In this document: one piece after another, positions 41,888 through 50,526 of the stretch
How positions within the stretch are numbered: position 1 is the stretch's first letter
How the letters are laid out: each line of letters starts with the position of its first letter
Source: Actinomadura rudentiformis
Lineage (GTDB): Bacteria; Actinomycetota; Actinomycetes; Streptosporangiales; Streptosporangiaceae
Length of the DNA stretch: 64,000 nucleotides
Reading direction: 5' to 3'
Assembly (NCBI RefSeq): GCF_008923185.1
Contig: NZ_WBMT01000013.1
Location: 62,001-126,000, forward strand
Made by a program: the position numbers and the translations under genes
The notes under the pieces: model-generated
The model's database searches: none
What the model saw: only the letters and a program-made list of their open reading frames with translations
Told to the model about the DNA's origin: nothing

Positions 41888-42394
41888 TCACCGGTCAAAC
41901 GTCCACCGTGTCGCTCCGTACGGCTCGGCCGTGGCGACCCCGAAGGCCACATCGAGCGAGAAGTGATACACGTGCCAGGGCGGCGGCCCTGCGCTCGGCG
42001 CACTGTACGGCGCGGTGAGCCCCACCCCGTCCGACTCCGCCGGCCATCCTCCCGCCGCGTACCGTTCCGCCACCCGCTCCAGCAGGACCGGATCCTCGAC
42101 GCGCTCCGCCGCGCCCTCGAGCACGAGGTCGAGTCCCTTCAGCCGCATCGACACCGTGCACGCCGGATTGGCCGCAAGGTTGCGCGCCTTCCGCGTGCCG
42201 GGACCACTGGTGAAGTAGAGCTCACCATCCAGCCACAACATCCCGACGCCCGCTGAATGCGGGCGCCCGTCCGGCCGGGTCGTCCCCAGGAACACCGGTG
42301 TCTCCGCCGCAGGCAGGCCGTCCACCATCGCGTCCCGCGCCCTGCTCCACGGCAGCGGCGCGTCCCCGTAGATGTCCAGATTCTTCGTTTCCAT
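41888..42394 (-). CDS. Pyridoxamine 5'-phosphate oxidase-family protein
   Basis: A 168-residue split-barrel flavin/F420-type protein. FLGTTRPDGRPHSAGVGMLW and LYFTSGPGTRKARNLAANP are the PPOX-fold signatures for FMN or F420 contacts. WHVYHFSLDVAFGV is the usual late strand. ATG 42394 has GAAGG and GGAG close upstream. The substrate is unknown; members include F420-dependent reductases and pyridoxamine oxidases. The 226 bases between this gene and the next upstream (41662-41887) hold no gene that I see. Confidence 0.83.
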   Translation of the reverse strand: METKNLDIYGDAPLPWSRARDAMVDGLPAAETPVFLGTTRPDGRPHSAGVGMLWLDGELYFTSGPGTRKARNLAANPACTVSMRLKGLDLVLEGAAERVEDPVLLERVAERYAAGGWPAESDGVGLTAPYSAPSAGPPPWHVYHFSLDVAFGVATAEPYGATRWTFDR

Positions 42395-42517
42395 CTCCTC
42401 ACCTTCCTCTCTGCTCTGCAGACCACAAGTCACCCGAAAACTCATCGGTGACTTGACAGGAGCGGCCACCCTCTCAACACTGGCTCAGTGGCTCATCCAC
42501 TGATCCAGGAGAGTTCC

Positions 42518-43165
42518 GTGAACAAGACCCAAGAGTTCCGGCGCAGCGGCCTGACCCTGAGCGAGGCCGCGCGTCTCTTCATGAGCTACCCCAACGCCAA
42601 GATGCTGCTGCCGGTCACCACCACCGCCATCGCCGCCCGCCTAGCCCTCGGCAGATTCACCAAACGCGACACGGCAACCCTCGCCACGACCCTCGCGATC
42701 GAGCCGTTCGTCGAATGGCTGATCCATGTGAACGTCCTGCACCTCGGCCCCCGTACGTTCCGCGGCAAGTCCTACGAACTGCCTTCGTCCAAGAAGCACC
42801 GGCTGCACCACAAGGACCCGCGCAACCCTGAGATCCTCTTCATTCCCGCCCTGCCGCCCACCCTTCTGGGCCTTGCCGCCGCCAACTGGGCGATCCTCCG
42901 CAACCCCCGCCACACCCTCACAGGCATGGCGACGTCGTTCACCCTCCTGACGGCCTACGAGTGGACCCACTTCCTGATCCACTCCGCCTACACCCCGAAA
43001 TCAACCCTCTACAAGAAGCTCCGCCGCACCCACCAGCTCCACCATTTCCGCAACGAGAACTACTGGTACGGCATCATCACCCCGATCTCCGACAAGGTCC
43101 TAGGCACCTACCCCGCCAAAGAAGAAGTCCCACCCTCCCCCACCGTGAAAACCCTGGGAGTCTGA
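42518..43165 (+). CDS. Fatty acid hydroxylase/sterol desaturase-family protein
   Basis: A 215-residue membrane enzyme with a di-iron centre. Histidine clusters KKHRLHHKDP, EWTHFLIHSAY and RTHQLHHFRNENYWYG match PF04116. Hydrophobic segments lie near 30-45, 100-115 and 125-145. GTG 42518 has AGGAGA six bases upstream. It would hydroxylate a lipid or carotenoid; which one is not clear. Confidence 0.87.
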   Translation: MNKTQEFRRSGLTLSEAARLFMSYPNAKMLLPVTTTAIAARLALGRFTKRDTATLATTLAIEPFVEWLIHVNVLHLGPRTFRGKSYELPSSKKHRLHHKDPRNPEILFIPALPPTLLGLAAANWAILRNPRHTLTGMATSFTLLTAYEWTHFLIHSAYTPKSTLYKKLRRTHQLHHFRNENYWYGIITPISDKVLGTYPAKEEVPPSPTVKTLGV

Positions 43166-43256
43166 GGCGCCCTATGACCTCAATCGAGGACGACCTTTAT
43201 CCCGCCCAACCCCTCGGGGTACCGGGACGTTCGGGCACACGCGCGAAGGACTTTCG

Positions 43257-43395
43257 ATGGATGCCCTCGCCGCGCTGTGCGACACCTTGGAGCGCACCCC
43301 CGAACGACCTCATCGAAATCGAGGTTGTCAACGCCGAGGTCCGCAAGGCGGTCGGTGAGACGTCCAGGCCAGCATCGGCGGTGCGCCGCACCTAG
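43257..43395 (+). pseudogene. Remnant of an XRE-family regulator C terminus
   Basis: MDALAALCDTLERTP in one frame is continued by NDLIEIEVVNAEVRKAVGE in the next, around base 43304, with one surplus base. Joined, this is the usual C-terminal part of small Cro/CI-type helix-turn-helix proteins of actinomycetes. The DNA-binding part is missing. The rest of 43166-43581 shows no gene. Confidence 0.55.
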
Positions 43396-43581
43396 GTCCG
43401 AAAGCCCGAAGGACTGTGAGTTGTCGAATGATCCGAGCAGGCCGGCACGGCAGCCGCGCCTTGCGCTCGGGTCGGCGGACCAGGCGTCGACGCGCTTCCA
43501 CCACGCCCGCTGGACACAAAGGTCCACGCAGATCAGCACGACCGGCCGCCCCGTCGTTGTCTCGCCCGGGACTCCGCACGA

Positions 43582-44028
43582 TCATGGGCGAAGGGCTTTC
43601 TGTGCTGGAATCAGGCCGAGCTGTTTCATCTGTGCGAGGACGTCGACGATTCCCCAGGTCTCAGCGATCCGGCCGTCCGTGAAGCGGACGATCATGATCT
43701 CTCTGTAGGTGATGGATCTGCCGGTCGGCGGAACGCCCATGTAGTCGCCCTGGTGGGTACCGGTGACCGTGTTCCTGAAGACGAGCTTATCGCCTTCGGC
43801 GATCACACATCCTCGACCTCGACGTGAAGGTCGGGGAACGCGCCAAGGAGCATCGCGCCCACCTGCTTGAGTGCTTCGGGCCCCGTCGCCTCGATCGGCA
43901 ACGGCGTGCGGATCAGCACATCCGGCTCGACGACCACCTTCCGGAAGACCTCCACATCACCGCTGCTCTGGGCATCGTGCAGGCGGCTGAACGCCGCCTT
44001 GTTGCGTGCTATCTGATCTGCTGACATG
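43582..44028 (-). pseudogene. SnoaL-like (ester cyclase) gene broken by a 2-base frameshift
   Basis: The first half, MSADQIARNKAAFSRLHDAQ to LHVEVEDV, reaches a TGA at about 43805. The second half, IAEGDKLVFRNTVTGTHQGD to LGLIPAQKALRP, contines in another frame. The junction reads GATGTGTGATC; removing one TG restores GAT GTG ATC. The protein would have about 147 residues, normal for the SnoaL-like family. GGAGGAG precedes ATG 44028. Inactivation by dinucleotide duplication or an assembly error are both possible. Confidence 0.78.
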
Positions 44029-44145
44029 TCACTTTCTCCTCCGGGGCGGGTCACTTCTGCACAACGGCCTGGATTCGAGGCCGATCGGCACCTCGTCACC
44101 GCCCCCGGCACCACAGGCGTCCAGCGCGGCGATGATGTCGGTGGC

Positions 44146-44775
44146 TCAGAATCCGATGGCTTCGCGGAGCAGCAGGACGGTGCCGCGCCCGGGGTGGGGT
44201 TCTGCGTTGAGGATGAGGAGTCGGTTGAGGGCACTGGGCTGCCCGTAGGCCTTCATGGCGCGCTCGTTCTCCAGCGGGAGGCAGTGGTCTTCGATACGGC
44301 GCAGCGCGGCGTCCAGGTCGGGTACCACCTTCTGCGCCCCGACGATCCAGATCGCGCGGGCCGCCGCGCCCGAGTAGCCGGCCAGCTGGCTTCCGCTGGC
44401 CGAGGCGGCCACAAGGGATCCGGTTTCGGTCACCGCGGCGGCGCTGCCCACAATGACGTCGGGACAGGCGATCATCCGCCAGATCTCGGCCGCTTGGGTG
44501 GCACGGTCCATGGTCCTGCCGCGTGCCTTGACGGACGCGTATCGCCCGCTGCCGTTGATGTCCTCATCGATGCCGGAAAGACGGAGGGTCTCGCTGGCCC
44601 CGGTGAAGACGCTGGCGCCCTCGGGAATCAGCTCTTGGACACGGGTACGCGCGGCGGCGGAGTCATCGAGAACCTCGACGGTGAAACCGTGTGCGATCAG
44701 CGCAGCGGCCGCCCGCTCCAGGCGTTGCGCAGGCGCCGGGTCGGTGAACGGTGTCGCCGGGATTGAAGTGGTCAT
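44146..44775 (-). CDS. LUD-domain protein
   Basis: A 209-residue protein of the DUF162/LUD type. VFTGASETLRLSGIDEDIN, DVIVGSAAAVTETGSLVAAS and WIVGAQKVVPDLDAALRRIE fit the LutC-like fold, which in lactate oxidation clusters works with iron-sulphur partners. None are adjacent. It is divergent from an ECF41 sigma gene across a large inverted repeat, so it is a likely target of that sigma factor. Confidence 0.85.
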   Translation of the reverse strand: MTTSIPATPFTDPAPAQRLERAAAALIAHGFTVEVLDDSAAARTRVQELIPEGASVFTGASETLRLSGIDEDINGSGRYASVKARGRTMDRATQAAEIWRMIACPDVIVGSAAAVTETGSLVAASASGSQLAGYSGAAARAIWIVGAQKVVPDLDAALRRIEDHCLPLENERAMKAYGQPSALNRLLILNAEPHPGRGTVLLLREAIGF

Positions 44776-44821
44776 GATGTCTGTGAGCTTCCTGTTCGCT
44801 GGATGATGTGCTCGTCTCAGC

Positions 44822-44896
44822 AGTCCGACAACACAGCCCTCCGGAATGTCAGGCGACGCACCGGCCTGACATTCCGGAGGGCTCTGTTGTCGGACT
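44822..44896. promoter_or_regulatory. 32-bp inverted repeat between ECF41 and LUD genes
   Basis: The arms 44822-44853 and 44865-44896 match at 31 of 32 positions around an 11-base centre. On the plus strand the right arm reads CCTGACATTCCGGAGG and then GCTCTGTTGTCGGACT. TGACAT (44867-44872) and TGTC (44888-44891), 15 bases apart, resemble an ECF41-type promoter (-35 TGTCACA, -10 CGTC). The left arm gives the same on the minus strand, towards the LUD gene. It could also be an operator or a transcript hairpin. Confidence 0.75.
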
Positions 44897-44933
44897 AGTG
44901 AGAGCAGACACGACCAAGGGAGACGTCGACCCC

Positions 44934-45872
44934 ATGACCACGCGATCCGAGCCAGGACACGGCCGGCCCGATCCCTGCCTGGACGCGATCATGAGCGAGC
45001 GGCGTCAGCTGATCAATCTCGCCTACCGGCTTCTGGGCTCCCTGGCCGAGGCCGAGGACGCCGTCCAGGAGACCTACGCGCGCTGGTACGCCATGTCCCC
45101 GCAGCAGCAGAACGTGATCGAATCCCCCGGCGCCTGGCTGACGACGGTCGCCAGCCGCATCTGCCTCAACGTGCTCAGCTCGGCCCGGGCCCGGCGAGAG
45201 ACCTACGTGGGCGAATGGATCCCCGAGCCGCTCCCCGAACACACCGAGTGGAGCACCGGCCGGCCGGGCGGCCCCACCGTCGACCCGGCCGACAGGGTCA
45301 CCCTGGACGAGTCGGTCAACCTGGCGTTCCTGGTCGTGCTCGAATCGATGACCCCAGCCGAGCGCGTCGCGTTCATCCTCCATGACGTCTTCTGCCACTC
45401 CTTCGCCGAAGTGGCCGAGATCGTCGGCCGTACTCCGGCGGCCTGCCGGCAGCTGGCCTCCTCCGCCCGCCGCCGCATCCGGGCCTCACAGCCCTCCCCG
45501 ACTCCGGCGGCCCAGCGCGCGGGCATCGTCAGAGACTTCAAGCAGGCATGGGAGGCCAAGGACATCGACGCCCTGATCGGCCTGCTCGACCCCGGCGCCA
45601 CGGCGATCGCCGACGGCGGCGGCCTCGCCACCACCTTCCTGCAGCCCATCGAAGGCGGCGAGCAGATCGCACACGCCTGGCTCGAAATCGCTCACCGGAG
45701 GCCCGGCAACATGACGGTCCTGGAACGTACGGTCAACGGCCAGCCCGGCCTGGTGGCTCAGCAAGACGGCGTCACCGTGACAGTGTTCGCGTTCGATATC
45801 GCGCGCGACCGGATCACCCACATCTGGGCAGTACGCAACCCCGAGAAACTCCGTCGCTGGACGCAGGGCTGA
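44934..45872 (+). CDS. ECF41-family RNA polymerase sigma factor
   Basis: A 312-residue ECF sigma factor. Region 2 covers about 20-90 (LINLAYRLLGSLAEAEDAVQ, TYARWYAM). EWIPEPLPEH is the ECF41 linker signature. Region 4 runs near 140-195 (AERVAFILHDVFCHSFAEVA). A C-terminal SnoaL-like domain follows with DGGG near residue 225 and NPEKL near 304, the two hallmarks of ECF41. In this group that domain tunes core-enzyme binding, replacing an anti-sigma factor. The divergent LUD gene and itself are likely targets. Confidence 0.92.
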   Translation: MTTRSEPGHGRPDPCLDAIMSERRQLINLAYRLLGSLAEAEDAVQETYARWYAMSPQQQNVIESPGAWLTTVASRICLNVLSSARARRETYVGEWIPEPLPEHTEWSTGRPGGPTVDPADRVTLDESVNLAFLVVLESMTPAERVAFILHDVFCHSFAEVAEIVGRTPAACRQLASSARRRIRASQPSPTPAAQRAGIVRDFKQAWEAKDIDALIGLLDPGATAIADGGGLATTFLQPIEGGEQIAHAWLEIAHRRPGNMTVLERTVNGQPGLVAQQDGVTVTVFAFDIARDRITHIWAVRNPEKLRRWTQG

Positions 45873-46101
45873 AGCACATCCCCGCACCACCGGCTCGCGC
45901 CCACATAGTGAGACCGCCGCTGACGGTCCGGCGCATGCCACCTCTTGTTCTCCGGCAGCTGAAGTCACGCCACTTCCACGCGATCTACCAGCGCGTCTAA
46001 CCCGCTTCACACCAGAGCTGGCTGTTGAAGCCCTCCGGCAACGCAAGGTCGATGATGGCGAGTCGGGGTGAGGCTCCCCAATTGGCTCCCTGGAACGCAG
46101 A

Positions 46102-46133
46102 AGGCCCCTGCTCCATGATCGGAGTGGGGGCCT
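46102..46133 (-). terminator. Terminator hairpin after tRNA-Asn
   Basis: AGGCCCCTGCTCC (46102-46114) pairs fully with GGAGTGGGGGCCT (46121-46133) around a six-base loop, with two G-U pairs. It lies 30 bases downstream of the minus-strand tRNA. The remaining sequence from 45873 to 46101 holds no gene that I see. Confidence 0.75.
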
Positions 46134-46162
46134 GAGCTTTGCCTTTGCGGGCGTGAGGGAAG

Positions 46163-46235
46163 CTCCCGCGATTGGACTCGAACCAATAACCTGCCGGTTA
46201 ACAGCCGGCTGCTCTGCCGATTGAGCTACGCGGGA
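46163..46235 (-). tRNA. tRNA-Asn (GTT)
   Basis: A 73-base cloverleaf on the minus strand. Acceptor TCCCGCG pairs with CGCGGGA, discriminator G, anticodon loop CTGTTAA (anticodon GTT), and T-loop GGTTCGAGTCC. CCA is not encoded. Confidence 0.97.
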
Positions 46236-46374
46236 TTGGGTGCTCGCCAGGGGTTTCACGCCCTGCCAGCGGGTCTAGATTAGCGCATCCCGGGACCTGT
46301 TCGTGCCGGTGTGACTGGCCACACGGTTCCTGGGTATGTCAGGCAGCACGAATCCGCACCACTGGGGGGTGGGC

Positions 46375-46665
46375 ATGAAGCACCGCGCAATGTTCTTCGC
46401 GGGTGCCGTTGTCGGCTATGTCTTCGGGACTCGGGCTGGACGAGAGCGGTACGAGCAGATCAAGAGGACCTCGCGCAAGCTCGCTGAGAACCCGACTGTT
46501 CAGGAGACCGCCGGGGTGCTGCGCGCCAAGGGCGAGGAGCTGGCCGGGGCGGCCAAGGTGAAGGGCGGTGAGCTGGCCGACAAGGCTGGGCACGCCGTCA
46601 CCAACAAGCTGCACAAGGACGCGCCGGCGGAGTTCGAGGATCCGCGGCGGGAGCCGGTCAGTTAG
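46375..46665 (+). CDS. Small membrane-anchored YtxH-like protein
   Basis: A 96-residue protein. MFFAGAVVGYVFGTRAGRER near the N terminus is a single membrane segment followed by the GTRAGRE motif of YtxH-like proteins. The remainder is helical with repeated KGEELAGAAKVKGGELADKA. GGGGGG lies just ahead of ATG 46375; an ATG at 46336 is the longer choice. The function is unknown. Its stop overlaps that of the next, converging gene. Confidence 0.75.
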   Translation: MKHRAMFFAGAVVGYVFGTRAGRERYEQIKRTSRKLAENPTVQETAGVLRAKGEELAGAAKVKGGELADKAGHAVTNKLHKDAPAEFEDPRREPVS

Positions 46666-47117
46666 AGACCGGTCTGGCGGCGCAGGTCTTCCAGGAGTTG
46701 CTCGGCCTGGGCCCGGAGGCCCGGGTCGTCGGGGTCCAGGCCTGCGTCGAAGACGAACGTCCAGCGGATGTCGCCGCCCGTGGCCGGGCGGCGACCGGCG
46801 ATCCGGACGCTGCCGCCGTGGGGCAGTTTGGCCTGGTGGCTGACCGCGATCGTGGCGGTGACGCGTTCGCGCACGGTCTCGGGGACCGAACCCGGGGCGG
46901 TGAGGCCCACGTGGTGTTCGGCGGTGGCCGTCTTGACGTGGAGATGGCCGTTCTTCCAGGACGCCTGGTCGATGCGGTCCCAGGGGATGCGCAGGAAACC
47001 GCCCTCGATCTTGGGGATGTGGAGGGCCGTGGTGGTGGCGACGACGTGCGAGCCGCCGCGGGTGGGGGCGTGGGTGAGGACGCGTTCACGGCGTTCGAGG
47101 TCGACGGGCGGGCGCAT
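46662..47117 (-). CDS. Conserved actinobacterial protein of unknown function
   Basis: A 151-residue soluble protein: RVLTHAPTRGGSHVVATTTA, then FLRIPWDRIDQASWKNGHLH. The alternating strands recall PH-like domains, with FLRIPWDRIDQASW as a typical membrane- or partner-binding strand pair. I do not recognise a named family. It precedes the glycosidase gene's stop by 17 bases on the same strand, so both may be in one transcript. Confidence 0.68.
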   Translation of the reverse strand: MRPPVDLERRERVLTHAPTRGGSHVVATTTALHIPKIEGGFLRIPWDRIDQASWKNGHLHVKTATAEHHVGLTAPGSVPETVRERVTATIAVSHQAKLPHGGSVRIAGRRPATGGDIRWTFVFDAGLDPDDPGLRAQAEQLLEDLRRQTGL

Positions 47118-47134
47118 GCTCCGAGCGTAGGCGA

Positions 47135-48454
47135 TCAGGCGGCCCGGGGGGCACGGCGGGCGCCGAGGAGATCGAGCACGAGGGCGGCCGACCAGCTGTA
47201 GTCGTGGCTGCCCCGGCCGGTGCCGTCGAACGGGTCGAAGTACTCGCGGAAGCCTGATTGGCGGACCAGGCGGAGGGTGGAGCCGTAGAGGAGATCGGCT
47301 ATGACCGTCAGGTCGTGACCGAGGGCGCCGTACCAGAGCAGCCAGTTGGTGCAGATCCAGGTGGGGCCGCGCCAGTAGCCGCCCCGGTCGAAGGACGGTG
47401 CCTGGATGTCGCACGAGGGGACGGGGTAACCCGCGGCACCCGCGAAACGGGCGGACAGCAGGAGATCGACCAGGCTGCGGATCACGGGATGCGGCAGGTC
47501 GGGATCCAGGAGCGGGCCGAAGGACGACACGGTGACGACCGGGAGCAGGCGGTCGTCGCGGAGGTCGCGGGCGCGGAAGCAGCCGGTGTCGCGGTCCCAG
47601 AGGCGGTCCAGGAGACCGCAGTGGATGCGCCGGGCGGCCTCGCGGTGGGGGCCGGCGTCCGCGCCGATGATCGTGGCGATCTCCGCGAGGGCGTGGGTGG
47701 AGGCCAGATAGGTGGCGTTGACCAGGGGGTCCTGGATCGCGAACGGGTGGTCTTCGCGGAGGTACTCGTCCTGGTAGCCGGCGTCGCGGAGCAGGGTCAC
47801 AAGCCACACGTAGCGGTCGTAGTCCTCGCCGGTGGGCAGGTTGCGCGGGAGCCTGCGGGGGGCGTACCCGGTGGGCGGGAGCTGGAGGGCGCCGAGGGGG
47901 CGGTCCCAGGCGGGGCTGTTGTCGAGGCCGGACTCCCAGGGGTGGCAGATGGCCATGAGGCCGCTGCCGTCGAGGTCACGGGCCTCGGCGAGGTAGCGGT
48001 GCTGGGCGGCGAGCTTGGGATAGATGTGGGCGAGGAAGTCGCGGCTGCGCTCGGCGTCGGAGGCGCATTCATGGAGGCGGAGGGCCGCCACGGCGTGCAG
48101 CGGCGGGTGCGTGAGGCCAGAGGTGTGGGTGTCGCGGGGGGCGGCGGGGTGCTGGTGCGAACGCCACACGTCGGGGCCGGGGAAGTAGGCGAGCCGTGAC
48201 TGGTCGGTGTTGAAGACGATGTGCGGGACGAGGCCGGTCCCCCACTGGCCGCGGAAGAGGGACGTCAGTTCGTGCTCGGCGCGGTCCCGGCGGTACCGGG
48301 CCAGGCCCATGCAGATGAACGCGGAGTCCCAGCTCCACTGGTGCGGGTAGAGGCCCGGGGACGGCACCGTCGCCGCCCCGGTCCAGTTGGCGTCGAGGAC
48401 CCGTGCCGCGGCCTGCCACAGCACGCTTTCGTCGCCGGTCAGACGGGGACTCAT
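47135..48454 (-). CDS. GH63/MGH1-type glycoside hydrolase
   Basis: A 439-residue (alpha/alpha)6-barrel enzyme without a signal peptide. PHQWSWDSAFICMGLARYRR near residue 37 and GYWRGPTWICTNWLLWYGA near 370 are the signatures of mannosylglycerate hydrolase-like and GH63-like enzymes; the Asp in WSWDSA and the Glu in HPWESGLDNSP are likely catalytic. It acts in the cytoplasm on an alpha-linked disaccharide or compatible solute; the precise sugar is unclear. ATG 48454 is chosen over GTG 48490. Confidence 0.85.
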   Translation of the reverse strand: MSPRLTGDESVLWQAAARVLDANWTGAATVPSPGLYPHQWSWDSAFICMGLARYRRDRAEHELTSLFRGQWGTGLVPHIVFNTDQSRLAYFPGPDVWRSHQHPAAPRDTHTSGLTHPPLHAVAALRLHECASDAERSRDFLAHIYPKLAAQHRYLAEARDLDGSGLMAICHPWESGLDNSPAWDRPLGALQLPPTGYAPRRLPRNLPTGEDYDRYVWLVTLLRDAGYQDEYLREDHPFAIQDPLVNATYLASTHALAEIATIIGADAGPHREAARRIHCGLLDRLWDRDTGCFRARDLRDDRLLPVVTVSSFGPLLDPDLPHPVIRSLVDLLLSARFAGAAGYPVPSCDIQAPSFDRGGYWRGPTWICTNWLLWYGALGHDLTVIADLLYGSTLRLVRQSGFREYFDPFDGTGRGSHDYSWSAALVLDLLGARRAPRAA

Positions 48455-48492
48455 AACCTGAGGGTGACCTCTCGATCGCGTTCTGGCCACCC

Positions 48493-49494
48493 CTAGGAGG
48501 GGACCGGTTCACAGGTGATCTCATGGATGCGGGCGACGAGGCCGGCCCAGGTGCCCGGATCCTGATGGAACGGTCCCATCAGCGTGACCCGGCGGCAGAG
48601 GGCCCCGTAGCGCCGGACGAGGAGCTCGGGGATCTCCGTCGGCTCCCCGCGGACGGCGACCTCGCCGACCAGCTCGTCGTCGATGAGCCCGGGCATCTCC
48701 CGCCAGCGTCCCTGCCGGGCGAGCATCGCGAGCTCGTCCTGGAGGCCGGCGCGGCCGGCCGATTCGAGGACGCGCCGGTACGCGGGGCTCGCGCCGTAGA
48801 GAGCGATCGTCTCCCGGACCTGTCGTTCCGAGCGTTCGTACGCCTCGTCGGTGGCGCCGGTGACGAGGAAGGCCGGGGCGATCACCTCGATGTCCTCCCA
48901 GGACCGGCCGGAGTGGCGCAGCCCGCGTTCCAGCGCCGGAACGGTGGTCTCGCGCAGGTGCCGGGCCGTGGTGAAGCCGTGCAGGATCAGCCCGTCGGCG
49001 AGCTCGCCCGCGAGCTGGGTCATGCGCGGCCCCACCCCGGCGAGGTGGATCTTGGGCGGGCCGTACGGATGGGGCGGCGGCGTGAACCATGCCCCGTTCG
49101 GCCCTGTCTCGGTCTGCCACGATCGCCAGATGCCGCGGATCGTGCCGATCAGCTCCCGCATCCGCGGGACCGGGGGCTGGAAGGACATGCTGTACCGCCG
49201 CGCGGGCCGCGCCCTGATCTGCGCGCCCAGACCGAGCATGAACCGCCCGCGCGAGTACTCCTGCAGATCGTTGGCGAGATGAGCGAGCGTCACCGGGCTG
49301 CGGGCGAGGGCCACCGCGATGGACGTGCCCAGCCCGAGCCGGGTGGTGTGCTCGGCCGCCCGCGCGAGCGGCAGGAACGGATCATGGCAGGACTCGGCGG
49401 TGTAGAGGGAGTCGAACCCGATGTCCTCAGCCAGCCGGGCGAGCGCGGAGATCTGCCGGAGCTCCGGGCCGCCCACAGCGACGTCGACCTTCAT
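48493..49494 (-). CDS. LLM-class F420-dependent oxidoreductase (TIGR03617-like)
   Basis: A 333-residue luciferase-like TIM-barrel enzyme. MKVDVAVGGPELRQISALAR, FDSLYTAESCHDPFLPLARA and RFMLGLGAQIRARPARRYSM match the actinobacterial F420-dependent LLM subgroup. PPKIHLAGVGPRMTQLAGEL is the phosphate-binding barrel strand. It would use coenzyme F420 as a hydride carrier. The substrate is unknown. GGAGG lies seven bases ahead of the ATG. Confidence 0.88.
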   Translation of the reverse strand: MKVDVAVGGPELRQISALARLAEDIGFDSLYTAESCHDPFLPLARAAEHTTRLGLGTSIAVALARSPVTLAHLANDLQEYSRGRFMLGLGAQIRARPARRYSMSFQPPVPRMRELIGTIRGIWRSWQTETGPNGAWFTPPPHPYGPPKIHLAGVGPRMTQLAGELADGLILHGFTTARHLRETTVPALERGLRHSGRSWEDIEVIAPAFLVTGATDEAYERSERQVRETIALYGASPAYRRVLESAGRAGLQDELAMLARQGRWREMPGLIDDELVGEVAVRGEPTEIPELLVRRYGALCRRVTLMGPFHQDPGTWAGLVARIHEITCEPVPS

Positions 49495-49613
49495 GCCGCG
49501 CCTCCGGGTGGTCGCGCACCGTGGATTACCGCGATTGTGACGTCAGAAGGCGGCTACGACGACCCCTTATTGGCTGTCGCTTCTCTTCGTTGAGATCGGC
49601 CGGTACGTGATTG

Positions 49614-49668
49614 TTCACGCCTCTGTGAGCACGTCACACCCTCCGTGAGCGTTTCACGCCTCCGTGAG
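49614..49668. repeat. Three 17-20-bp repeats at the HAD gene 3' end
   Basis: TTCACGCCTCTGTGAGC (49614-49630), GTCACACCCTCCGTGAGC (49633-49650) and TTCACGCCTCCGTGAG (49653-49668) each have TCAC-N6-GTGA dyad symmetry. TCA in the third copy is the stop codon of the HAD gene. The copies lie downstream of the whole ter-associated operon. Confidence 0.75.
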
Positions 49669-50526
49669 GGCGTCTGGGAAGGTCTCTGCGAGGGTGTCCG
49701 GGAGCGGCTCTGGGAGGGGATCTGTCTCGGTGGTGCGGTCCAGCAGCCAGTCGACGATCTCCTCACCGGCGGCGATGCCCGTGGCGGCGGTCACCGTGGT
49801 GCGGGGCGAGCTCCAGCCGGTGTCGTGCAGTTCGCCGTGCGCGGGCCGGATCGCGGCGTCGGCGAACTCGAGGAGTTCGATGTCCAGCAGCGAGTCGCCG
49901 GCCGCGAGCGTCAGTTCGGCGCCGGTCCGGCGGGCCACCTCCGCCGCCGCGTCGGCCTTGGTGAGGGTTTCGGGCAGGCAGTAGACCTTGCGCCCCTGGA
50001 GCGAGGTGCGCCAGCCGCGCTCGGCGCACCAGCCGGTCAGGTCGGCGATCCAGCCGGCGGGGAGCGCCGCCCGGTCGACGACCGCGTAGGCGAACAGATC
50101 GGCGGCGGTACGCAGTCTCAGTACGAAGTCGCCGCCGACCCGGACGAGGTGGTCGTGCACCTCGTCGAGCCCCGCGCGGCCTTCGGCGACGCGTGCGCGT
50201 ACCTGCGCGGACCATTCGGGGTCGTCGACGCCGTCCACGAGAATATGGCCGCCGTTGGCGCAGATCGCGTACTCCGGCGGCTTTTCCAGGAGGTGCACCC
50301 GCGCGTACTGCTCGGGCGTGCGCGTCGTCGTCGGCACGAGGGTGGCGGTGGACGCCAGCAGCTCCAGCCCGCGCGCGGCCGTCTCGGTGACGAACGAGAG
50401 GGGCGCGGCCTGGTAGAGCTCCACGCACAGCAGCCGGGGCAGCGCCGCGTCGGGCCCCGCCAGCCTCATCGCCGCGGCCGAGTAGATCAACGTGCGATCG
50501 AGGTCCGAGCAGACCAGCAGGGTCAC
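49654..50526 (-). CDS. HAD-family phosphatase of the ter-associated module
   Basis: A 290-residue HAD hydrolase of the sucrose-phosphatase-like type. CSDLDRTLIYS near residue 6 has the DxDxT nucleophile motif, and LAAGDSLLDIELLEFAD has the GDxxxD metal motif; a Cof-type cap lies between. The GTG start overlaps the upstream stop as GTGA. It is the last gene of the lyase-PRTase-PRTase-HAD module. Dephosphorylation of a sugar or nucleotide-like intermediate is predicted from this context. A Thr/Pro-rich repeat tail, TETDPLPEPLPDTLAETF, ends the protein. Confidence 0.88.
   Translation of the reverse strand: MTLLVCSDLDRTLIYSAAAMRLAGPDAALPRLLCVELYQAAPLSFVTETAARGLELLASTATLVPTTTRTPEQYARVHLLEKPPEYAICANGGHILVDGVDDPEWSAQVRARVAEGRAGLDEVHDHLVRVGGDFVLRLRTAADLFAYAVVDRAALPAGWIADLTGWCAERGWRTSLQGRKVYCLPETLTKADAAAEVARRTGAELTLAAGDSLLDIELLEFADAAIRPAHGELHDTGWSSPRTTVTAATGIAAGEEIVDWLLDRTTETDPLPEPLPDTLAETFPDALTEA

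Noticed and set aside
43174..43395. Intact 73-codon gene beginning ATG 43174
   Set aside because: Only its last third resembles a protein family and it joins in the wrong frame; treated as part of a remnant.
46102..46235. tRNA-Asn as an integration site of a genomic island
   Set aside because: No integrase, no repeat of the tRNA 3' end nearby, and flanking genes are ordinary chromosomal ones.
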